Source: Phymorhynchus buccinoides (Eukaryota; Mollusca; Gastropoda; Neogastropoda; Raphitomidae). From it: a stretch of 64,000 bases of DNA. Below, piece by piece: positions 25,448-37,500 of this stretch. Both the position numbers and the translations under genes were made by a program. The DNA lies in NCBI GenBank assembly GCA_017654935.2, contig CM065687.1, positions 24,350,639 to 24,414,638 of the forward strand, in the 5' to 3' direction. How positions within the stretch are numbered: position 1 is the first letter of the stretch; every line of letters begins with the position of its first letter. The notes under the pieces are model-generated. The model worked only from the letters and a program-made list of their open reading frames with translations, was not told where the DNA came from and did no database searches.

Positions 25448-28400
25448 GTGAGTGAGTGCCTGTGCGTGGCTATGCATTTACAGGTCTACATTTAATTATT
25501 TGATCAGGAGGCTGTTTTGGTTGATTTTCTACCAGTCAAGACTAAATAAAAAATGTATGATTGTAGACTGTATCATGTGTATGGTTTAATGTTGATGCAC
25601 AGATGTGTGCTCTGAGTGATGCTCCGGATTTCAGAAAAGTGTGTCACTAAAATGTAGCAAATTTTCATCAGACACACAGGTTGTCTATGAATGTCAAAAG
25701 GTTATGAAGAGAAACCCGCTAGTTTAAGTCAGTTGAGACATTATTTTGTGCGCATGTTCTGACCCCCTGATTTGTAAGACAGAGTGATCATCGGTAGCGC
25801 ATGCTATGCCCACAGTACTGTAAATACAATGCATAGCATGGCATTGGCACTATAGGCTTCACAGCCTTTTGCCCGCTATGTCGTTTCTTTTGTATTTTTA
25901 TTCATTGTTTTTGTATTTAGGGTGATCAGGCATAGCCTCCTAATGTATATTGATATTTGTTCGGAAGCAATAGTCTTCCCAGTATTTGTCTAAATTATTT
26001 TTGAGGCTGTCCAGTGTCCCTGGTGCTGGGTAAATAATTCCAAGTATTAATAATCCTGTTAGTAAAAAAGTGTTGGTAGAGATTAGTTTTAACAAATGGC
26101 TTAGTTAGTTTCAGAGGATGACCTGTAGTGGTGGAAATGTTAAGTGAGAAAAGATTGTTGGTGGTTTTACTGTCATAATAATTATGCAATGTTTTAAATT
26201 TCTCAATCATATCTCCCCGGAGTCCACAATATTCTAGACTAGGTAGCTTAAGAATTTTTATTCTTTCTTCATAGCTGTTGTTAGACAATCCAATTATTTG
26301 TTTCAAAAATCTTCTTTCCACGTTTTCAATAAATGTTTTATACTTTTTTAGCTTGGGAGACCAGACAACATTACTATACATTCTAAGATAGGTCTGACTA
26401 AGGATTTGAAGAGCGGTACCATTATATCTTTACTTTTATGTTGAATAAAATGTGATATAATTCCTGATATTTTATTAGCTCTTTTAACAGCAGATGTGGT
26501 ATGAATATCAAAGCTAAGGTTATTAATATTATCAACCATGACTCCCAAATCCTTTTTTGCCTCTGAAGTTTGTAGCTCACAGCTGTCCATAGTATACCTA
26601 TAATTGGGATTATTTTTGCCAACATGAAGGACTTTTTGCTATTAAACTTAATTTTCCACTCATTTGTCCATTCCACTAGCTTATTTATTGAATCTTGTAA
26701 CTTTTCTCTGCTTCCATCATCAAGGATACTATTGTCGGTTTTTCACTTTTTGTGTAATCCGCAAATATTTTGATAAAATTATTTACAACATCAGGCATAT
26801 CATTCATAAAATATGACTGTAGTGTGCGTGCTGTGGGTGCAGGCTGCAGGAGGAGTACCTGGGCCTGCAGGAGGAGATCAAGGTGACCATCGAGGAGAGC
26901 AAGGTGGTGCAGGAGAAGTACCGGTCCATGTATGAAGCCGCCCGCAAAGAGCTGGCCGACAGGCAGGCACAGCTCGAGGAAATACGCACCAAGGTCAAAC
27001 GCTGATTTTTGTTCTTGTACGACGAAAATGGTGTTTTACGCCCTCTTGGTCCGAATCAGACACATATGGGACATTTGCAAATACAAATACGGTGGGAACA
27101 ATACTGGAGGCAATGCCCGGAGGCAGTACGAAACCAGTTAAAGTCACGATTTTTTAAATGAATACAGATAGCTGTAGCGGTGACCACGCCTCGGTTAAAC
27201 CTCATCGGCAATGGCACCGCCACAGATATAGTAGTACTTATAATTAGTTGATTTTGTTGTTGTACGACGAAAATGATGTTTTACGTCCTCTTGGTCTGAA
27301 TCAGACACATATGGGACATTTGTAAATACAAATATGGTGGGAACAATACTGGAGGCAATGCCCGGAGGCAGTACAAAACCAGTAAAGTCACGATTTTAAA
27401 AATTAATACAGATAGCTGTAGCGGTGACCACGCCTCGGTTAAACCTCATCGGCTATGGCACCGCCACAAATATAGTAGTACTTATAATGAGTTGATTTTG
27501 TTCTTGTACACTTGTGTTGGGAGAGAGATCACAGGAGTCAATTATTTGAATTTAACATGTGTAAACATGAAACTTTTTTTCTCAGAAAATTATAGAAAAG
27601 AAAATCATTTACATTGGTGTACTGTTATTCAGTTGTTTCTTTGACTATTCTACTATTTGTCTTCAAATGTAAGCTGGTTTTTCTTAATTGTTTGCTTTTT
27701 AATACAGTGGAACCTCCCTTATAAATATAAGACCTCCCATTATAAGACTCCCTCCCACATAAGATCTACTTCTGTGAGACATTGCCATTCTTTGTAAGTA
27801 TTGAAATTACCTCCCTTATAAGACCCCTCTCTTATAAGACCTCATTTTGGATGACTTTTGAAGGTCTTATAAGGGAGGTTCCACTGTATCAACAGTTTAT
27901 TAAGAAAAACTGTTTTGTTTCTTTTTTCATTTGTTGGCTTCTTAATGTCGGCTGTTTACGTATGCTTTTCTTCAAAAAATAAATCACTTTATACTATTCA
28001 GCTGTTGATATTGATTGTGCATTACACTGTCCCCACAGACCCTGACCCCTCACAAGGTGGAGGCCATTCACAGCCAGGTGTACAGCGAACTGGCTGTTGA
28101 TAGTGATTGTGCATTACACTGTCCCCACAGTCCCTGACCCCTCACAAGGTGGAGGCCATTCGCAGCCAGGTGTACAGCGAACTGGCTGTTGATAGTGATT
28201 GTGCATTACATTGTCCCCACAGTCCCTGACACCTCACAAGGTGTTGATAGTGATTGTGCATTACACTGTCCCCACAGACCCTGACCCCTCACAAGGTGTT
28301 GATAGTGATTGTGCATTACACTGTCCCCACAGACCCTGACCCCTCACAAGGTGTTGATAGTGATTGTGCATTACACTGTCCCCACAGTCCCTGACACCTC

Positions 28401-31400
28401 ACAAGGTGTTGATAGTGATTGTGCATTACACTGTCCCCACAGTCCCTGACACCTCACAAGGTGTTGATAGTGATTGTGCATTACATTGTCCCCACAGACC
28501 CTGACCCCTCACAAGGTGTTGATAGTGATTGTGCATTACATTGTCCCCACAGTCCCTGACACCTCACAAGGTGTTGATAGTGATTGTGCATTACACTGTC
28601 CCCACAGACCCTGACCCCTCACAAGGTGTTAATAGTGATTGTGCATTACACTGTCCCCACAGTCCCTGACACCTCACAAGGTGTTGATAGTGATTGTGCA
28701 TTACACTGTCCCCACAGTCCCTGACCCCTCACAAGGTGTTGATAGTGATTGTGCATTACACTGTCCCCACAGTCCCTGACCCCTCACAAGGTGTTGATAG
28801 TGATTGTGCATTACACTGTCCCCACAGTCCCTGACCCCTCACAAGGTGTTGATAGTGATTGTGCATTACACTGTCCCCACAGACCCTGACCCCTCACAAG
28901 GTGTTGATAGTGATTGTGCATTACACTGTCCCCACAGACCCTGACACCTCACAAGGTGTTGATAGTGATTGTGCATTACACTGTCCCCACAGTCCCTGAC
29001 CCCTCACAAGGTGTTGATAGTGATTGTGCATTACACTGTCCCCACAGACCCTGACCCCTCACAAGGTGTTGATAGTGATTGTGCATTACATTGTCCCCAC
29101 AGACCCTGACACCTCACAAGGTGTTGATAGTGATTGTGCATTACATTGTCCCCACAGACCCTGACCCCTCACAAGGTGTTGATAGTGATTGTGCATTACA
29201 CTGTCCCCACAGACCCTGACACCTCACAAGGTGTTGATAGTGATTGTGCATTACATTGTCCCCACAGACCCTGACACCTCACAAGGTGTTGATAGTGATT
29301 GTGCATTACATTGTCCCCACAGACCCTGACCCCTCACAAGGTGTTGATAGTGATTGTGCATTACACTGTCCCCACAGTCCCTGACACCTCACAAGGTGTT
29401 GATAGTGATTGTGCATTACACTGTCCCCACAGTCCCTGACACCTCACAAGGTGTTGATAGTGATTGTGCATTACACTGTCCCCACAGACCCTGACCCCTC
29501 ACAAGGTGTTGATAGTGATTGTGCATTACATTGTCCCCACAGACCCTGACCCCTCACAAGGTGTTGATAGTGATTGTGCATTACACTGTCCCCACAGACC
29601 CTGACCCCTCACAAGGTGTTGATAGTGATTGTGCATTACACTGTCCCCACAGACCCTGACCCCTCACAAGGTGTTGATAGTGATTGTGCATTACACTGTC
29701 CCCACAGTCCCTGACCCCTCACAAGGTGTTGATAGTGATTGTGCATTACACTGTCCCCACAGACCCTGACCCCTCACAAGGTGTTGATAGTGATTGTGCA
29801 TTACATTGTCCCCACAGACCCTGACCCCTCACAAGGTGTTGATAGTGATTGTGCATTACACTGTCCCCACAGTCCCTGACCCCTCACAAGGTGTTGATAG
29901 TGATTGTGCATTACATTGTCCCCACAGACCCTGACCCCTCACAAGGTGTTGATAGTGATTGTGCATTACACTGTCCCCACAGACCCTGACACCTCACAAG
30001 GTGTTGATAGTGATTGTGCATTACACTGTCCCCACAGACCCTGACCCCTCACAAGGTGTTGATAGTGATTGTGCATTACACTGTCCCCACAGTCCCTGAC
30101 CCCTCACAAGGTGTTGATAGTGATTGTGCATTACACTGTCCCCACAGTCCCTGACCCCTCACAAGGTGTTGATAGTGATTGTGCATTACACTGTCCCCAC
30201 AGACCCTGACCCCTCACAAGGTGTTGATAGTGATTGTGCATTACACTGTCCCCACAGTCCCTGACCCCTCACAAGGTGTTGATAGTGATTGTGCATTACA
30301 CTGTCCCCACAGTCCCTGACCCCTCACAAGGTGTTGATAGTGATTGTGCATTACACTGTCCCCACAGTCCCTGACACCTCACAAGGTGTTGATAGTGATT
30401 GTGCATTACACTGTCCCCACAGTCCCTGACCCCTCACAAGGTGTTGATAGTGATTGTGCATTACACTGTCCCCACAGTCCCTGACACCTCACAAGGTGTT
30501 GATAGTGATTGTGCATTACATTGTCCCCACAGACCCTGACACCTCACAAGGTGTTGATAGTGATTGTGCATTACACTGTCCCCACAGTCCCTGACACCTC
30601 ACAAGGTGTTGATAGTGATTGTGCATTACATTGTCCCCACAGACCCTGACACCTCACAAGGTGTTGATAGTGATTGTGCATTACATTGTCCCCACAGACC
30701 CTGACACCTCACAAGGTGTTGATAGTGATTGTGCATTACATTGTCCCCACAGACCCTGACCCCTCACAAGGTGGAGGCCATTCGCAGCCAGGTGTACAGC
30801 GAACTGGAGCAGACGTACCGAGAGAAGTACCTGAAGCAGGAGGAGGAGGCCAAGGAGGCCTGGGCCAACGTCAGCAAACTGCGCTATGAGCTCTCCTTCC
30901 TCAGGGCAGAGTACCAGCACGACAAGGCCGAGCATGCCAGGCAGGTCCAGGACCTCAAACTGCACCAGGAGGTTGAGGTGTGTGTATGTGTGATGAGCTC
31001 TCCTTCCTCAGGGCAGAGTACCAGCACGACAAGGCCGAGCATGCCAGGCAGGTCCAGGACCTCAAACTGCACCAGGAGGTTGAGGTGTGTGTGTGTGTGT
31101 ATGTGTGATGAGCTCTCCTTCCTCAGGGCAGAGTACCAGCACGACAAGGCCGAGCATGCCAGGCAGGTCCAGGACCTCAAACTGCACCAGGAGGTTGAGG
31201 CCAAGGTGTGTGTGTGTGTATGTGTGATGAGCTCTCCTTCCTCAGGGCAGAGTACCAGCACGACAAGGCCGAGCATGCCAGGCAGGTCCAGGACCTCAAA
31301 CTGCACCAGGAGGTTGAGGTGTGTGTGTGTGTATGTGTGATGAGCTCTCCTTCCTCAGGGCGGAGTACCAGCACGACAAGGCCGAGCATGCCAGGCAGGT

Positions 31401-31476
31401 CCAGGACCTCAAACTGCACCAGGAGGTTGAGGTGTGTATGTGTGATGAGTCAGGGCGGAGTGAGCATGCCAGACAG

Positions 31477-31510
<34 letters not shown>

Positions 31511-34500
31511 TGAGCTCTCCTTCCTCAGGGCAGAGTACCAGCACGACAAGGCCGAGCATGCCAGACAGGTCCAGGACCTCAAACTGCACCAGGAGGTTGA
31601 GGTGTGTGTATGTGTGTTGTGGCCATTTTCTTGGCTGGAATTATGAGGTTCCTCATTATTCTTTTTTTGTTAATTGTACAATTCAATTGGTTAAAAAAAA
31701 AATTGTGCAAAATTTTGTACATGAATCTTTTTTTGCAGGCATAAACTTTTTGATAAAACCAAGTTCAAGCTTAAAAAACATTTTCTAAAGAAATCATATC
31801 TTCTTTTGAGTATTAAAACCTTTTTTTCGGGTTAAATTTCGAATCTTGTATTTTTTTCTCTCTTTATGATGAACGTACTTACATATATATTGAAAATAAA
31901 TACCTTTTGGATGGTCTGTCTCTTTTTGTGCGTTTGACGAGCTCGTTGCTACATCTCTGTGCGGGGTTATCCCAGGTGACCAACCTTCGCAAGGAGCGTG
32001 ATGCCACGCTGACCAAGGTGCAGGCGGAGAGCAGCAACGACGCGGGCAAGGTTCGGGTCCTGCAGCGCGACAACGCCACGCTCCAGGTGCGGGTCAAAGG
32101 TCTGCTGACGGAGATCGAGGAGCTGCGGTCGGAGAAGGACAAGGTGTGCATGGAGGCCGACAACATTCAGCGCACCCAGGACAAACAGCTGGCCGACCTT
32201 CAGGCCACCGTCAGGTCTCTGGAGGTGGGTGCTGCATTCTGTCAGGTTCATTTTGGAGTTGGTGGTGTTCTTTTGCTTTTCTCATGTTATAGCCTACAGG
32301 TTCTGTGACTTTCATTTTGGTGGTGGTGTTGTTTTGCTTTTCTCATGTCATAGCCTACAGGTTCTGTGACTTTCATTTTGGTGGTGGTGTTGTTTTGCTT
32401 TTCTCATGTCATAGCCTACAGGTTCTGTGACTTTCATTTTGGAGTTGGTGTTGTTTTATTTTTTAAATTTCATGGCCTGCAGGTTTCATAGCCTGTGAGT
32501 TGGCTGTGAGAAATGTATTCAAAGAAGGATAAAATTAAAAATCATTTTTGCCTATTTCAGGAAGTGACGGTTGGTTGAAAGTTTCACTCGTGTTTTTCTT
32601 GCTTTCTTAGATTACGTATTACAGTGGAACCTCTCTATTAAGACCTTCCCTATTACGACTTCCTCTAAGATGTGGCCCAAGGAATTTTTCATGAATTTTC
32701 CCCCCTTCATATCTGGACTACGGTGTGCCCACTCCCCTATATAGACCCCTCCCTATTAAGACCTTTTTTGACTGATTTTTCAAGGTCTTAAAGGGAGGTT
32801 CCACTGTATTTCCATTCTATTTTGTTATTAAGCTGTTTTTTTGTCATAAACGAAACCTTTATGGATTGTCGTTACAGTGTTTAGTTTGCTCTATCAGGGG
32901 AGCTCAGCCTTTTATGTCTTCTTTATCTTTAACTTGTCTGTCTTATATTTTCCCTTCTCTACATTATTTTTTATTTCTTCTTTATTTTGCATTTTTATGC
33001 TATTTCTATTTCCATTACTTACTTGCTTCTTTTTTTTTTATAAGCTGTTGCATTCTTGTGGTGAGAAAAAATCCACTTAAGGTCTTAAATTTTTCTGTGA
33101 ACTTTTCTTGAAAGAGCTGTGCAGTTGTAGCAGATCAATGCTGCCTGATTTTATACATGTTTTTTGTGCTACTTGATTTTATATGTGTTTTTTGTGCTGT
33201 CTGATTTTATACATGTTTTTTATGCTGCTTGATTTTATACATGTAATTGTGCTACATATGTATAAGGCAATACTTTTTTTTTATAGACTGAACGCCTTAT
33301 AATATGATTAGTGATTTATTATGAAATCTATTGATCACAAGAAGAAAAACACACACACAAAACCCCCCACTGAATCCCTGTTCTATTCTGAAATGAAATA
33401 TAGTGTAAGCAAATCAACATTTGTGCAAAAAAGTAAATTGGGTAGGTGCTCATTATAATTCGGTGCATCTTATAGCCAGTAAAATACGGTACATAATCAG
33501 CTTTCTCCCCTGTTTCCCACACCCACCCAGGTGGAGCGCGAATCGCTGAAGCATCAGTCTGAGACGTTCCAGTGTTGGGTAGGTGCACATTATGATTCAG
33601 TGCGTCTTATAGCCAGTAAAAATATACCGTACATAATCGGCTTTCCCCCCTGTTTCCCCCCCCACCAACCCAGGTGGAGCGCGAATCGCTGAAGCATCAG
33701 TCTGAGACGTTCCAGTGTTGAGTAGGTGCACATTATGATTCAGTGCGTCTTATAGCCAGTAAAATACCGTACATAATCAGCTTTCCCCCCTGTTTCCCCC
33801 CCACCCCGACCCAGGTGGAGCGCGAATCGCTGAATCAGTCTAAGACGTTCCAGCGGGAGGTGTTGGGTAGGTGCTCATTATGATTCAGTGCGTCTTATAA
33901 GTAAAATGTGGTACATAATCGGCTTTCCCCCCTGTTTCCACCACCAACCCAGGTGGAGCGCGAATCACTGAAGCGCCAGTCTGAGACGTTCCAGTGTTGG
34001 GTAGGTGCACATTATGATTCAGTGCGTCTTATAGCCAGTAAAATACGGTACATAATCAACTTTCCTCCCTGTTTCCTACCCCCACCCAGGTGGAGCGCGA
34101 ATCGCTGAAGCGTCAGTCTAAGACGTTCCAGCGGGATCATTATGATTCAGTGCGTCTTATAGCCAGTAATATACGGTACATAATCAGCTTTCTCCCCTGT
34201 TTCCCACACCCACCCAGGTGGAGCGCGAATCGCTGAAGCATCAGTCTGAGACGTTCCAGTGTTGGGTAGGTGCACATTATGATTCAGTGCGTCTTATAGC
34301 CAGTAAAAATACTAAAATATGGTACATAATCGGCTTTCCCCCCTGTTTCCACCACCAACCCAGGTGGAGCGCGAATCACTGAAGCGCCAGTCTGAGACGT
34401 TCCAGCGGGAGGTGTCCAGTCACGGCGGGGAGCAGAGCAAGCTGAGGACCAGGGTCCACGAGCTGGAGCGGGAGCTGGCCGTGGTCAAGGGCCAGAGCGA

Positions 34501-37500
34501 GGAGAGCAGCCACCGCGCCCAGGTGCAGCTCACCGACCTCAAGCTGGACATGACCAGGCAGCGCGGGGAGCTGGAGAAAGACAGGGACAAGCTGGCCAAC
34601 ATTGTGGAAGGTGACTGACTGTTTACTGGTAGTAGATACAAATGGTGCACAATATGTATGTGTGTGTTGATGAGAATTGTTGTCAGCGACCTCAAGCTGG
34701 ATATGACCAGGCAGCTGGAGAAAGACAGGGACAAGCTGGCAACATTGTGGAAGGTGACTCCCACCTATAGGGATACTGGGGACTCTTTCAGTACAAATAG
34801 TTTTTCCACCTTCTAAGCAGCTTCCTCAAATCTATCGCTCTCTTTGACTTGGCCTTTTCTCTACTTATTGTATTTGTGACGGTTTTTATTTTTCTGCCTT
34901 ATTGGACCATTCTCCTGCCTTTACTTCTACAAACTTTTAAAAAACATTTTCTTCTTTAACCCTTTTGCCGCCCGCCATTTTCAACCAAAAAATACCTTTA
35001 AACCTAACTGGGTAGAGAAATGTTTTAGCCGCAACATTGTGAATTTCTCTAAAACATGCATAACATTAGGCCTATCCTCACACAAAATTAAGAAAATAGG
35101 GTCTTCGGATAACAGGCCCTGATTTGATGCCTTTTAGTGGCATGGGTGTTAAACCATTGTGGTGCATAAATGTAGCATTGGCGGTGAAAGGGGTAAGCTC
35201 TGCTGAAACTTGAATGTGTTGGCTGAGGACAGTGCGAAGACCAGGGAACTAGGCTGGACAGATATCTACATTGCCCATTGTGGCAAACAGCTGGGAACAG
35301 CAAAGAAGAGGAAGGTGACTGACAACCAGTGTTGTAGATCTATGCAAATGGCAGGCAACGTGAAAGTTTTGTGTGTTCATCAGAGTTGTTGTGATGACCC
35401 CTCCATGGATTTTTCCTTGAGTTTTGCGGGGCACTAGCTTTTGCTTCAATCCAAAGTGGTGTGTAAATGAAAAATAGCGGGAATGACAGAGTTTGTGAGT
35501 GTTTTTTTGTGTTTTTGTGTGTGTGTGGAGTGAAGGAAAGTTGTGAATGTGGAAAAAATGAAGTTCATTTCAAAGTTTTTGCTTATCTTTTCATGGATAA
35601 ACTATAAGCATTCGTTACATTTTTTAAGGTGCACCATCAACCTCTTGCCTGTTGTCTACTGGGCAGAATGACATCATGGAGGATGTCATAACTTCAATGT
35701 GAATGGCTCCGGAATGCATATTTTATATTTAAAACAGTTAAAAGGGGTATATCTCCAGATCATTTTGCCATATTGACTCGTGCGAATGGACACTATCATG
35801 ATGTCGCTCACCTCGGTGAACGTCCACAAGGATATGCCCAGCTCTGTGTTTAACTCTTCTGGCACCATGGGCGAATACATTCACCCAAGACATCACTCTT
35901 CACTCCCACCAAATGAAAAGACATTCACTGCCAGGCACCCTGCCATGTGTTTGTCTATTTTTAGAGCATATGTCAGTGATTTTTTTTCAGTTAAAGCAAC
36001 GCGGAGAGTGAAGCTCAATGTGCACTGCGGAAGGTGGAGATAGGTTACTCCTCTCTTGCCGGTTGTTTCAGATGCAGGTGGAGATAGGTGAGCACAAGGT
36101 GAAGCTGCCTGGAACCAAGAACATAAAAAAATACATGACGCAAGGAGAGTGAAGCTCAATGCTGTTGTTTCAGACCTGCGGACTCAGGTGGAGATAGGTG
36201 AGCACAAGGTGAAGCAGCTGCAGAGCTGCCTGGAGGACAAGGAGAGTGAAGCTCAATGCTGTTGTTTCAGACCTGCGGACTCAGGTGGAGATAGGTGAGC
36301 ACAAGGTGAAGCAGCTGCAGAGCTGCCTGGAGGACAAGGAGAGTGAAGCTCAATGCTGTTGTTTCAGACCTGCGGACTCAGGTGGAGATAGGTGAGCACA
36401 AGGTGAAGCAGCTGCAGAGCTGCCTGGAGGACAAGGAGAGTGAAGCTCAATGCTGTTGTTTCAGACCTGCGGACTCAGGTGGAGATAGGTGATCACGGAC
36501 TCAGGTGAAGCTCAATGCTGTTGTTTCAGACCTGCGGACTCAGGTGGAGATAGGTGAGCACAAGGTGAAGCAGCTGCAGAGCTGCCTGGAGGACAAGGAG
36601 AGGGAGGCTGTGCAGAAGGTCACCGCCGCCAGGGAGGAGGAGTTCCTCAAGATTGCCAAGGCAGAGAACGACAAGTAAGTGCAGCCTTCAAGAGTTTCTT
36701 AAACTGAACGCTGAGAATGAAAACTGAAAAATACAATAATTGAAATGTTAATATTTGGCGATAAAGTTTGTTTGTTTCTTTGTTTCTGAAACACAGAAAG
36801 AAAAGTGAAGCGTTCTTTGGTTGGAATGGCCTCAACTGAAAATGAAGAATGAAAAATAAATTGTCAAACTCACTCAGGATAGTTGGGTTTTTTTTAAAGA
36901 AGAGATTATTATTTTCCGAATGTACAGATGTTAACATAAAAAAAAGTATGCAGTTTGTTTAAACCGTAACGGTAAAATGAGGTGGCAGTTTATTAACTCT
37001 TTTAGCACCATGGGCAAATACATCCGGCCAGTACATCACTCTACACTCCCACCAAATGCAAAGACATTCACTGCCAAGCTTCCTGCCATGTGTTTATATA
37101 TTTTTAGAGCTATTGCTAGTGATTTTTTCGTTTAAGCACTGCATACGCACTCAAAAAAATAGTTACTTCCCTCTTGTCAGTTGAGATGCAATGGACAACC
37201 AAGAAAGTAACAAAAATACATGGCACTAGAAGAGCTAAAATGAAATGACATTAAAAAAGATCAAATAAAACAACTTTTTAACATTGCCAAACTTGAAGAC
37301 ATTAGTTTGTTAGCTGGTGAAGTAGACAGTGGTGAGTGGTAATTGTCGATGCCGTTGTCCCCAGGTTTGAGTTGGAGACCAAGCTGCAGGAGATGGAGCG
37401 GCGAAAGATAGACGAGGACGCCCGGCGCCACGCGGAACAGGAGAAACAGGAGGCCAAGATCCAGCAGGCCATGGGAGACAAGGAGACCGCTGAGAGAGAG

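Noticed and set aside
28039..30752. Internal CEP83 coding repeats (exon 3 array as a true coding repeat)
   Set aside because: Only 18 of each 55 bases are exon-like and the rest contains stops (TTGATAG), so it is not an open coding repeat without splicing.
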